Below are positions 12,598 through 23,800 of a DNA stretch of 64,000 nt, one piece after another. A program made the position numbers and the translations under genes. Within the stretch, counting starts at the first letter, position 1. The number at the start of each line of letters is the position of its first letter. Origin of the DNA: Cephalotus follicularis (taxonomy: Eukaryota > Streptophyta > Magnoliopsida > Oxalidales > Cephalotaceae); assembly GCA_001972305.1 (NCBI GenBank), contig BDDD01000727.1:198567-262566 (forward strand), given 5' to 3'. Under the pieces are notes generated by a model. That model was not told the DNA's origin and did not search any database. It worked only from the letters and a program-made list of their open reading frames with translations.

Positions 12598-13219
12598 GCC
12601 AACCCTTTATTAATCCAATTACTAGTAGATGGCATATTATGGGGTGGCCGCTGGAACCTCAAGAGCAAAATTTAGACATGCATCACATACGTACTATAAA
12701 CTAATGACATGTTATTGACTTTTACTACTGCAACTTGTTTGACTCTCAAACAAGCTGCTGGTCTCATTCCTATGTATGTTATTAAAATCATACATTCGCT
12801 CTCATACATGCATGGGTCTTGTAATATCTTCGTTCTCCTCTAACTTGCTTCCGCGGTGACGTTCGCTCTTAAATTACATAAACCAACTATAAACTACAGA
12901 AACCTTGAAATAAATCAAGGGGAGTTACAAGAAAGTGAAGAAGAATTGTAGATACAAATTAAGAGAGAGAAAAAAGACATGCAAGTCTCAAAAGTTATTA
13001 CAACCCGAAAATGTGAAAAATCAAAACCATACATTCAACACTTGAATTAAATAAAACAAACTAGGTCAAGTCCATAGCCATACCATCATGCATATTCAAT
13101 CTCATTGAATTAACTAACAATCTTGATTGATATGTTTCTACAAATATAGACAATTGATTGGGTTATTAAGAAAAACACTTTTTCCGTATATTAACGCCAA
13201 ACCGTCAATGCTTTTAGAC

Positions 13220-13415
13220 AAAGCGTCGACGTTCACGCGTCAAGCGTCGACGCTTTCGTCAACTTATGGTGTTGTTTCATACACGTAAGCGTTGACACGT
13301 TTCTCAAAAGCGTCGATCGATTTACTGCATTGGCGTCAACACTTTTCTCAATAGCGTCGAAGCTTTAGCGCCTAAGCGTATCAACGCTTTAGCGCATACG
13401 CATCGACGCTTATGT
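13220..13415. repeat. Palindrome cluster with GCGTCGACGC core in the C1 leader
   Basis: Includes the perfect 14-bp palindrome AAGCGTCGACGCTT at 13242-13255. Near 13221 is AAGCGTCGACG. Degenerate relatives follow (for example AAGCGTTGACAC, AAGCGTCGATCG, CATCGACGCTTATG) about every 20-45 bp. The core is the same TCGA or GTCGAC centre seen in the gypsy LTR clusters. Confidence 0.8.
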
Positions 13416-13600
13416 GTCTTCGTGTGATTTGCTGCAGTGGTATCGCGTAACTGTCGAGGATTTGCATGAAACCGTTGACTGTTACGCAGCAGCAGGGAAT
13501 CAGAAATTGCATCGCATTCTTCCGTCTCACAGATTAAACCCAAACAATTCAAGCATATCATCAACAACATGTTTCTAACTATATACATGCATCAAATCCG

Positions 13601-13612
13601 GCTCTAATACCA
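13601..13612 (-). promoter_or_regulatory. C1 primer-binding site
   Basis: On the minus strand this reads TGGTATTAGAGC, one mismatch from the TGGTATCAGAGC that pairs with the 3' end of initiator tRNA-Met. It lies three bases inside the 5' LTR end, which fixes that LTR boundary. Confidence 0.85.
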
Positions 13613-13615
13613 TTT

Positions 13616-15481
13616 TGTTGGAACCTTATGGCCATTGAAACAATAAAATATCTAGATGCATAAAACCCTAATATATATTGTGTGATCATCTCATGAATAT
13701 CAAGCCATATGGTTCATTTCCAGGATCTTTTGAGCATACATGTATAGTTATATATAAATCAATAGGGAGGAGCAGTCGGAATTACTCACATGAATGAAGC
13801 GGCTCCTTCCTTCTTCCTGTGTGCCTTCTTGCTTCCAAAAGCATAGCTGCTTGTTGAATGTTTGAAAATGGTTCTAGCTTCCAAGTATAGAAAGCCCCCA
13901 AGGTATCCACATCAAGCTTCAATCTCCAACACGTAAGTTTCACAAGCTATCAACACTTGATTATCGAGAGAGAGAGAGAAAGGGGGCGGCTAGGGTTTCT
14001 TTAGAATAGAGCAAGTGCGTTCTATTTCCAAAAATTCTAATTGAGAATAGGGAATGTGTTTATATATTTGCTGCTAGACAAATCCTACTTAAACACAATC
14101 TCCTAATTCAACAAGCCCTCATTAAAAGGAATTCCTTTCCTTTTAAACTTCTTTCTTTCCTTAATATAATTAATCTCATTAATATAATTAATCTCGTTAA
14201 TAATATATATATATATATAATAATATATATATGTATATGTATATGTATATATATGTATATATATATATATGTATGCATATATGTATATTTGTATATGTAA
14301 ATATAATTATAAAATAATATCCCAATTATTTTTTTCTCATTACGTGTTAGAAATATTAGCTCGTATTGTGTGTGACCCTTTGGGTTCACTATTACGCTGG
14401 CCGTAGGATTAAATCGTGACCCTCACAATTTTTCTAATTAAATATTTATTATCTCATATAATTATTCTCTTGGACATTTTGAATTAAAACTCTTTTAATT
14501 CTTTTCTTTCAAGATTAATTTATCAATTTAATCTCGGACATCCTACCGGTCAACATTGACATATAGCAATGCATAACGACCCCCAGGCAATATGAATAAT
14601 TTGCGAACCACTATTTACAGGTTCATGCACGTATAGTCCCTCCATTGACAATGCTCTAATCAAATATAGGGTACGGATTATGTCAGACCCCAATAATTTA
14701 ATCTTTAGGCTCGTGACTATCTTTCATTAGCCTAAATAATATTAGAGGTGCCCTTCTAATATTCAATCAATGATATCACACTCTTGATATCATGGCTAGC
14801 CTGGCCAGGTGTTTAATCGCTAACGAAAATGATCTTGAGCATAATCTTCTTTTACTAGAAGCAATTGATTCAGTGTTGTCAGTTCACATGCCTCCATACA
14901 TAAGCGTACTATATCCAACTAATGCCTGTATACACTTGATAGAATATGTATTTAATCATCATCAAAACACAACACCCTATGCACAAGACATCCAGTGATG
15001 GCTCATGTCCAAGGACCACATGCACTGTTGTAAAACTAGAATTCTGTCTAACATATATGTAAAACTCCATACATATACTCTATCAATAATCACCTTCAGT
15101 GAACTCGTTGAACGAGAACCCACGTAGTTGTCATAGCATCATCCATGCGAGTGAGTGTGAGATCAAGCACCATCTGCTTACCGATCTGACAGTACATGCT
15201 GGTCTATCCGGATTGTTCATGCCCTGAGTGTCAATCCTATGACCAGGAAGATTCAAAATAAAGTATACCAAGATTCCAACTCTCACATCATGATCTCATA
15301 ATAAACTTGGTTCCCTAACTTTATTCCAGGACATTCATTTACAATTAATTAAGCATGTATTAATGAAACGAACTCATAGCCATTGATAAAACATAAACAT
15401 CTTTATTGAATTTATAAATCGTTTATACAGGATAGAGTAAATACAAGCTCGACACTAGCTTGCAACACTTCATAACTAACA
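13616..15481 (-). repeat. C1 5' LTR
   Basis: An LTR of 1866 bp, starting on the minus strand TGTTAGTTATGAAG at 15481 and ending CCAACA at 13616. It carries a long TA-rich variable tract (about 14195-14310) that differs from the partner LTR. Promoter function cannot be read from sequence. The small frame at 14792-14998 duplicates 2022-2228 and is not a gene. Confidence 0.9.
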
Positions 15482-15713
15482 TCGTTCTCATAGCCCCAAG
15501 GCCCGACATCCAACCATTGATGTGACTGGTCACCATATGTGTAAGAAGTTTATAAAAACCCTTCATTTATGAGATAAAACAAATACAGTATGCCATAAAT
15601 GACAAAAATTTACACAGTGTAACATAAATGGAATTTAGACTATATATACAAATAGCAGTGTTCATGTACAATCCGCCATCCAGTGGCTTGCAGGGTCACA
15701 CTCTTTCTAACGG
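15482..15713 (-). repeat. Probable copia LTR remnant C4, right part
   Basis: Continues 540-929 beyond the C1 insertion. On the minus strand it begins near 15710 with GTTAGAAAGAGTGTGACCC, the style of a copia LTR start (compare C2's TGTTAGGGATAAGTG). No second copy exists in the window, so the identity is an inference. Confidence 0.4.
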
Positions 15714-16022
15714 GAAGTTCATCATAGATCTTGGTGTGGTTCCTACCATTAATGATCCATTATCTTTATATTGTGACAATAATGAGGCTATTGTGGAGGC
15801 CAAGGATCCCCTGTCATACCAAAGATCCAAACACATATTGCGGCGTTTCCATTTGATTAGAGAAATCGTTGGAAGATGAGATATTAAAGTAGAATGAGTA
15901 CCAATAGAATACAACACGGTAGACCCCTTTACCAAAGCCTTATCGAAGAGCGTATTCGACAACTATCTTTCTGGGATGGGTGTGAGACACATGGGTAACT
16001 TGCTATAATACTAGTGGAAGAT
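15714..16022 (+). pseudogene. C2 pol: copia RNase H C-terminal fragment
   Basis: Plus-strand copia RNase H end, with KFIIDLGVVPTINDP, LYCDNNEA and RSKHILRRFHLIREI, then a broken tail including DPFTKAL up to about 16010. It is followed by a purine-rich tract, AGTGGAAGAT (16013-16022), and the LTR start at 16023. Everything upstream in C2 is missing. An in-frame TGA after the ILRRFHLIREIVGR segment and a further TAG before the tail show it is dead. Confidence 0.85.
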
Positions 16023-16673
16023 TGTTAGGGATAAGTGCTGCAAGCCAGGTTGTCTTGTAATAACAATAGTCTGTAATAAACATTATAGTTCAATGGAGGA
16101 TGTTCTTCATTATAATCAATGGCAATTGTTCATTTATGTATGTTTTTATATATATATATAATCAATGAATGTCCATGGAATAAAGTTTGATGACTAAGAC
16201 CATGGTGACATCATGTTGTGAGACTTAGCATATCGATAAACTTTATTCTAGAACCTTCCTAGTCATAGGATAACATACTTGGACATATATTATTCGGATA
16301 GACTAGCACGTTGTATGCCAGCTCGATTAACAGGTTGACTGTTGTCACAAGTCATCATGTAGTGACTACATGTGAGTGCTCATTATTTTATGTATACTAA
16401 TGTTGAAAGGGTAAATGGTAAAAGGCTTTTCATTTGACAAGAGCATAATAGAAACTATGTTAGAGACTAGCATCTCAAGGCTTGGTTCTATCATGCTCTT
16501 GGCCGAAATTTTAAAGTCTCTCTCCATACTCTATCTTGCTTCTCTCTTGGTGTGGATCATCTTGGAGATGGCACACCATTTGCTATTCAAAGTGCCTTTA
16601 AGTGAGATTTGTTTTGAAAAGATTTTGGGGAGTAAAGAAACTTTGAAGTAAGTGTTACATTCATCTTTGTCTT
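16023..16673 (+). repeat. C2 3' LTR, left part
   Basis: Starts TGTTAGGGATAAGTGCTGC directly after the C2 polypurine tract. Element A interrupts it at 16674. The last five bases, gtctt (16669-16673), are A's target-site duplication, and the sequence resumes at 45318. The open frame at 16415-16651 is LTR sequence with no recognisable product. Confidence 0.75.
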
Positions 16674-18774
16674 TTTCACACCCCGTTTCCATAAAGGCAA
16701 CATATATGGTGATATCAGTTATAAATAATAATCCAGCAGTCAAATTTAAACAAATTTCATTAACATAATCGGAAGCATTCCATAGCCGGATTATAAAAAT
16801 TATCCGCACGCAGCACATACTACGTGCTTATACAATACTAACAATAATCCTTTTACATATTGGAAATGTAAAACAACAACAACGGAGTATGATCGTTCAT
16901 TTCAATACAAATCCTAGTGAATAACAACCTTAACAAAAATAGAAGCTCTCCAATAAAGCTTCAGCAGCACTTCCCCGAACGCTTTCACTTAATCTGAAAT
17001 TGTAGGGGGTTAGTCGTTGTCCTCACTTGGCTAAGTAGGAATAAAGCATGAGAAAGAATATATAAATGTAACATGCATGTCAGTTATTTTGAAATAACGC
17101 ATATATAAGTATTCCAATATATATAAGCAATCGTGCCAAGTGGCCATAAACAATACAATTCAAGAATACCACACAAGGGTAAAATCAATCAATACAGTGG
17201 TTTCGGTGTCACATGTCGCTAACTCCTAGCAATTATTGCGCACCACCTAACTATCATCCTACACTCCGAAGATGATAGGTCAGGTCAATTCTACCGACAT
17301 TTAGCGGGCAGGTAACAATCAGGATCTGCATTGTAGATAAGTGTGGTGGAAGCTCTAGCCAACTCCTAGCACATAGGATCACCCCGTAGCCAGTGATGTC
17401 TCCTATCACTCGACTAACGGCAGTAACATAGACAAACAATTCAGTCAATTCAATAGCAATATTGCATATATCTATAATATGCAATATAATAGTTGTTTAC
17501 GTTTAGAAATATTTAACAGTTCAGTAACCGTACCTCTCGTTGGTGGAAACGGTATGCAATACTGTAGCTGTGCCTCTCAATGGATGAAAATCAGTAAATC
17601 ATTTGACAATAAGTTTTCATTTTGGAAATAATAAAGAAAACCCATATTTGTGCTTATAGCACTAGTTGGTTCAATCATTAATATTAAGTGTAACAATAGT
17701 ATTTATGAACACTTAATGGCTATACAGTATGCATAACAACATCATTAAACAGTATCGGAACAATCACAATTCAAGGGTTCAACAAGATGTTAGCATACCC
17801 TAGTAATTCTTGCACAACTCTCACAAGGAGTTCATACATTGTTTGCTTTCTGTAATGCATCTACCTAAGGCCAGGATTGGCTGTTACAATCATCCCATGT
17901 GAAGGCCAGGGTAATTACATACAATTTAAAGCCTAATAGCAGCTAATATCAGTAATTTGTCACTTAACAGTCGGTTGTTCATAAGAATAGCTGGCTGTTT
18001 TCATTAGGCAGTCGACTGTTTGTCCTTAACAGTCGGTTGTTTTCATTGAGTAGTCGACTGCTGGGATTAAACAGTCGACTGTTTTTGTCCAGAATCAGGC
18101 AGTAGTTTAATAAAACAGAGTATGCATGCTTACTATAAATTTCTCAGCCAATCAATAACATGCAATCATACAAAAATCATCCAGGCATGATATACATATC
18201 ATATCTTCTAAAACATGTTAAAACCCCTACCTCAATCGCTATCCTGAAATCAAACTGCGTTGATTTCTCTCTTTAATGTCCAAAACTCTTTACACCAACT
18301 CAAACTCCAATTTCCAGCAATTTAATCTACTTGCATGTAAACAGTAGGTGTAAACATTAAAATCAGTAGGTTTATGTAGTGTTTAATCATGATAACAACA
18401 AGTGAGGTCGAATCAGTAGCTTACCAATGAAAATCTAAGCTCCAACTCACTTTGAACACTTCACCCTTAACATGTAAAGTTCCAGAAATCTAATCCAAGA
18501 GTTGTATGTTAACAACAGTTACATGCATGCATTTATACATACCTAGCACTTGTATATCCATACACTAGTAACGTAAGTCGAGCTAGAAGCTTACCAGTTG
18601 ATTTGAGCTTCTAATTTCTCTTTGGAACTCCCTGCCTCAACTTGCAAACAGCTACTGCCCAATACGTTTTCTTCTCTCTCAAGTGGTTCCAACACTCCTT
18701 TCCATCCCTCAATAGCTGATATAGAGGTTTTAAAACCTTAGAACTCGTCAGATTCCATTAATTCAGCCTTCTCC

Positions 18775-18775
18775 T

Positions 18776-18818
<43 letters not shown>
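18775..18818. repeat. (CT)n(CA)n microsatellite in A LTR
   Basis: A CT run followed directly by a CA run. Copy B (about 44816-44842) has the CT run but not the CA run, so the CA expansion is later or was lost there. It produces the poly-Cys-Val and Glu-Arg frames on the minus strand. Confidence 0.95.
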
Positions 18819-19017
18819 TGCACATTTCTTTCTTTTGTTCTTTCTCACCTGTTTTTGCAGGTTGCAGGTCTCCAGGTATGTAGAAGGAATAGAGAACACG
18901 CAAGACATCACCCTTGCATGTTGATACAGCTAGTGACATGCATACGACACCTGTCCATTGCATGCCACGCCTCTGCTCTGTCTCGCGCCATGCACACACA
19001 CTTGTCCTGTGCTTTAC

Positions 19018-19110
19018 CAGTCGACTGTATTTACTTGGCAGTCGACTGTCCACTCCACGAATTGTTCTTCCATAAACTAGGCAGTCGACTGTTACCCTGT
19101 AACAGTCGGC
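19018..19110. repeat. CAGTCGACTG palindrome cluster in A 3' LTR
   Basis: Exact 10-bp palindromes at 19018-19027, 19039-19048 and 19082-19091, plus a degenerate CAGTCGGCTG near 19103. A sister cluster lies at about 18009-18080 in the same LTR. Copy B has the equivalents at about 45038-45170. Confidence 0.9.
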
Positions 19111-19264
19111 TGTAGGTGGCTGATTTTTGGTTACTTAAGCTTATTCCCTCAATTAAATCCACAAGCACAATTCATATAACAATTGGATATTAAAATTCGA
19201 TGTAAGTGCATATTTTATTCACCAAGAGTACAATATACAAGAATTGCAAATTGTGGTTATTATA

Positions 19265-19280
19265 TTCCCCCCTCCTTAAA
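19265..19280 (-). promoter_or_regulatory. A polypurine tract
   Basis: On the minus strand this is TTTAAGGAGGGGGGAA, directly before the 3' LTR start, where plus-strand DNA synthesis is primed in LTR elements. Confidence 0.85.
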
Positions 19281-19305
19281 GAAAATTCGTCCCCGAATTT
19301 AGCTT

Positions 19306-20825
19306 TCACATTCCGAACAAGTGGGGGAACGATTCCATCATATCAGCTTCACGTTCCCAGGTCGCCTCTTCGACCCTGTGAAACCGCCACAAAACCTTTA
19401 CCATAGGAATAGTCTTATTCCTCAGTACTTTCTCCATCCGATCCACAATCCTCGTTGGCCTCTCTTCATAAGATAAGTTATCACTGATGAATCCAGCGTC
19501 GTAGCTCAATATGTGAGATGGGTCGGGTACGTATTTCCGTAACATGGAAACGTGAAATACGTTATGAACATTCGACAAACTAGGCAGTAGTGCAATCCGA
19601 TATGCCACTTCCCCCACTCTCTCCAGTATCTCATAAGGTCCAATATACCTTGGAGCCAACTTCCCTTTGAGGCCAAAACGGTATATCCCTTTCGAAGGCG
19701 AGATCTTCAGGAAAACACGATCCCCCTTCTCAAATTCTAGCTTTCTCCTCTGTATATCGGCGTAACTCTTTTCCCGGCTCTGTGTAGCTAGTAGTCTCTT
19801 CTTAATCACTTCCACTTTATCAGTAGTCTCTTGTACCAAGTCGGGTCCCAGCACTTGTCTCTCACCCACTTCGTCCCAGAAAATATGAGAACTGCATTTT
19901 CTTCCATACAAGGCTTCATAAGGAGCCATCCCAATGCTGGTGTGATAGTTGTTGTTGTAAGAAAACTCAATCAGTGACAGATGCTCCTCCCAGCTCCCAA
20001 CGAAATCAATCATACAAGCCCGCAGCATATCTTTAAGAGTCTGAATGGCACGCTCGGACTGTCCGTCGGTCTGTGGGTGGAATGCAGTACTGAAGTTCAA
20101 TGTTGTTCCCATCGCCGCTTGGAACTTCTTCCAGAATCTTGAAGTGAATATAGCATCACAGTCACAAACAATACTGACCGGCACCCCATAATCTCACTAT
20201 CTCCCGGATATACAATCGATCCAACTTCTTGATAGAATACGTCATGTTCATTGGAAGAAAGTGAGAAGACTTAGTGATTTTGTAAACTACAACTCACACT
20301 GCTTCATGCTGATTCCGTGACCTCGGTAACCCCGACACGAAGTCCATGGTCACATGCTCCCATGTCCACTCAACCACTGGTAACAATTGTAGCAATCCTG
20401 TAGGTTTCTGATGTTCAGCCTTCACTCTCTGACAGGTCAAACATCTTGTTACATATTTTGCAATCTCTTTTTTCATACCACTCCACCAGTAGTTCTTTTT
20501 CAGGTCATGCCACATCTTGGAACTTCCAGGGTGAACACTGTATTTTGACTTGTGGGCTTGCTGCAGTAGCTCATCCTTGATGCTCTCATCATCCAGAACG
20601 CATACCCTATCTCGGAACCTCAGTATGCCATCAGTATGGATGGAGAATTCAGAATCAATGTCTAGTTTCTCACGAATACTCCATAACTCAGTGTCACTGT
20701 ATTGAGCAGTCAGAATACGCTCCAGAAGTTCCGGTTGTGCTCTAAGATTTGCCACAATAACTCCCCGGGAAACCATGAACGGATTCCATCTCTGAAATAC
20801 CTCCAATAGCTTCCACTATGAAACC
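19306..20825 (-). pseudogene. A pol: integrase with chromodomain-like C-terminus
   Basis: The upstream part (20294-20806) has the linker after RNase H and the zinc-binding region (HPGSSKMWHDLKKNYWWSGM, CLTCQRVKAEHQ), followed by MDFVSGLPRSRNQHEA with the first catalytic Asp. A break around 20190-20290 separates it from 19306-20184. That piece holds the second Asp region (VCDCDAIFTSRFWKKFQ), the Glu in DGQSERAIQTL, and the GPYEILERVGEVAYRIALP block. It ends in the chromodomain-like RTIVDRM to EEATWEREADM segment. The 3' end stops just before the polypurine tract. X interrupts it at 20826-20830. A TAG sits near that edge. Confidence 0.9.
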
Positions 20826-20830
20826 ATTGG

Positions 20831-23800
20831 TGTAACGCCTGGGATCTTTGTTATTGTAATATTCCAATTTGAAATGTAATCTTATTATTTAATTAATAAG
20901 AATGGCATAATTTCTGACTTAGATGATGATTTCCAAAACTTAAAAAGTTAGATTTTGGAAGAGGGAATGTTTGGAATGTTAAAGAAATGTTAAATGATGC
21001 AATTAGAGGCAAAACGGTGCAGTTTTGGGATAAACGCGTTGATGTCTTTGGAAAGACATCGACGCCTATGGGAACAAGGGCGCACGTGAATGCATGTACA
21101 TGTACGTCGATGTGGACGGAGACATCGACACCCTCATATGAAAGGGGAAAAGACATCGACGTCTAAGGAAGACATTGAGGACTTTGAAAAGTATAACAGT
21201 CACGTTATGAACTGACAGGATAACTGTCACACCCCGTTATTCATTCCATACCATTAAGACAAGCATCTAAGGTGATATAAGAATGAACATAATACTCCAA
21301 CATTTCATTCAACAGTAAATAAACAATATGCGGAAGCAGTCAATAAGCCGGAATATAAATACAAGCCGTCCGCACGCATCCCATACTACGTGCGGTGCAA
21401 GTCAAATATTGTCCTTAACATAAGGGAATACCACATAAATGAGGTATGATCCGTTCATTACATTACAATACATCATAAAAGAAATAACAACCTGAAGGTG
21501 AACAAAAGAGGCTCTCCAAGCTTCAGCAGCTCGCTTCAAATGTCTTCGCTGAATCTGAAATTGTAGGGGTTAGTCGTTGTCCTCACTTGGCTAAGTAGGA
21601 AGATAATGCATGCTGAGGAATATATGGATGCAACATGTATGACAGTTTATGTCAAAACAACATTTAAATGAGCCAATATATGATCAATCATGCCAAGTGG
21701 CCATAAACAATACATATGCAAGAATACCGCACAAGGGTACAATCAATTCATACAGTGGTTGGGTGTCACCTGTCGCTAACTCCTAGCACCAACTGTGCAC
21801 CACCTAACTATCACCTTCACTCCGAAGATGACAGGCAGGTAATATTTACTACCGGTGTTGGCGGGTAGTTTAACAAATAAGATCTGTAATGCAGATAGTT
21901 TGGGTGATGCTCTGGCCAACTCCTGGCACCCAGAATCAGATCCGTAGTATTGATATCCTCCATCACTAGACTACGGCAGTAAGCATAGACAATCAATTCA
22001 ATCAGTGCAATTCAGTAATGATACTACAAATATAAATAATATGCAATATCAAAGGGTTTACTTTAGAAACATATAACATTTCAGTTCGTACATCTCATAT
22101 GAGGGAAACGATATCAGTACAGTAGTGGTTTCCAATTTGGAAACAAAGCAGTAGGTGATAAATCAGTAGGTAATAAATCAGTAGTTTTATTGTAATAATA
22201 GTTTTCATTTGAAAATGGTGTTTAAGACCATGAATTGTGCATAAAGCACATAGTTCGTTCGATCGTTGAAATATCAGTAGTAGCGATGTTAAATAACATC
22301 AAACAGTATATACTATATGATGGTAGCATATACAATTCAATAACCATACAAAACAGTAGCAATTCAATCAATATTATGTAATTTCTACCCAGAACAGTCG
22401 ACTGCCCTCAAGAATAGTCGACTGCTTTGTCTTGGCAGTCGACTGGTTGGGTTGAGTAGTCGACTAACATTATGAACAGTCGACTGCTTATGCCCAGAAT
22501 GTGCAGGCAGTAACAGTTTGTATGCAATTCCATGTCCAGTTTCACACATGCAATCATACAGAAAATAACATCCATGATATGCATAAAATATCTTCCATAA
22601 CATATCACTACCCCTACCTCAAATCGCTATCCCAAGATCAATTGGAATGATCTTTCTCTTTGAGTTTCCAAGTCACTTTCACCAACAATCTTTCAATCCA
22701 GCAGATTATAATCTAAACATGCATGTTTATGGATACATGCATCAGTATCAGCAGGTTTCTAATTATCAGATACGATTACTACTTCAACAGTAGTTTATTA
22801 CCAAAGCCATCAAGTCCTAAACTCCCATTTTACAACTTCCATTTTAATTCTAGAATCTGTTATCTTCAATTATGTTAACAGAAGTATTCATGTATATACT
22901 TAGGGAATCAGTAGGCATAACACAACTAACCAACAATCACAATTCGAATTAGAATCATTAAAATTCTCTAAGCTTCATATTTCCTTACTTCCTACTCCCT
23001 TTCAATATCAATTCTAATTCCCTTTAAAGATTATCAACTTTAAACATGTTTGACAGAAGGTATTCAACATTCCTCCGAGCTACATCATCAATATATTAAC
23101 AGTGAGTTCGAACTAAGGACTTGCCAAGAACTCCAAAGCTTCAATTCCCTTCTTTGAGCTCTAATCCATCAACATGCAAGCTCCCAATAATCTCCAGCAA
23201 CTCTCCTCAATTTTCAGTGTTTCTAACACTCCTTCACAGCTCAAGCACAGCTGATATAGGGGTCTGGAGTTTTAGAATTTGCCAAGCTCCATTACTCCAC
23301 TCTCTCATTCCTTCTCTCTCTCACATGCATCCTTTTTCTCACCTTTATCTCTTTCATTCTTGCAGGTTGCAGGTCTGCAAGTTGCAGAGAGAATAGAGGG
23401 CATGCAAGCACTCTAATTGCATGTTCTGGCAGCCCTGTCTCATGTGACACCTGCCCACCATGCAATCCTCTTTCGTTTCAATCACACAGACATGCACAGA
23501 CACCTGTCTGCTACAATTCCAGTCGACTGTATGCATTGGCCAGTCGACTGTCCACAACACGCATCAGGCAGTCGACTGGTCCCCTGTGACAGTTGGCTGC
23601 CCCTTCATAAACCAGGCAGTCAACTTCTGCCATGCAACCTGGTGTGAAGAAGGTCAGTAGAAAGGGAGAATCTTGCCTTAATGCAGATGAAAACAAAAAC
23701 CCCACTTTGCATAAAACTCCCTTCCCTCCCTGGAAATGAGAGAGCTGAAGAAGAGAAATGAAAATTATTGTGAAACGGAGTGAGAAAAGAGATAGAACAG

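Larger units (their letters stand above)
11962..13600 (-). other. C1 5' leader, repeat-rich and non-coding
   Basis: About 1.6 kb between the primer-binding site and gag, with no supportable gene. It holds four spaced copies of a motif close to CCTTGACGGGGGCCAAAAC (12119, 12229, 12312, 12401). It also holds an ATT microsatellite (about 12545-12597) and a cluster of GTCGAC-centred palindromes (13220-13415). The 88-codon minus-strand frame at 13322-13588 overlaps the palindrome cluster and is probably chance. Confidence 0.75.
930..15481 (-). mobile_element. C1: nested Ty1/copia LTR retrotransposon
   Basis: A complete but dead copia element on the minus strand. The 5' LTR is 13616-15481 and the 3' LTR is 930-2712; they align end to end with roughly 7% differences in the part I compared by eye. 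Beside the 5' LTR is a primer-binding site (13601-13612). Beside the 3' LTR is a polypurine tract, AGTGGGAGAT on the element strand (2713-2722). The order along the element is leader, gag, protease, integrase, RT, RNase H, which is the copia order. G1 (5365-10767) interrupts it between protease and integrase. The flanks ccgtt and tcgtt form a one-mismatch TSD. The long LTRs suggest a Tork/Angela-like clade, but that is tentative. Confidence 0.9.
16674..19264 (-). repeat. A 3' LTR
   Basis: A 2591-bp LTR matching the split copy B (29029-30379 plus 44061-45317). It carries two clusters of CAGTCGACTG-type palindromes (about 18009-18080 and 19018-19110) and a CT/CA microsatellite (18775-18818). 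It also has the conserved core near 16990-17037 that is shared with the X, G3 and G4 LTRs. The inner end reads GGTTATTATA where copy B has GGTTATTACA. Frames at 17254-17484 and 18763-19115 are LTR sequence, not genes. Confidence 0.9.

Noticed and set aside
12522..12704. Poly-isoleucine membrane peptide
   Set aside because: It is translation of the ATT microsatellite.
18763..19053. Minus-strand frame with Cys-Val and Glu-Arg repeats
   Set aside because: It is translation of the CT/CA microsatellite in the A LTR.
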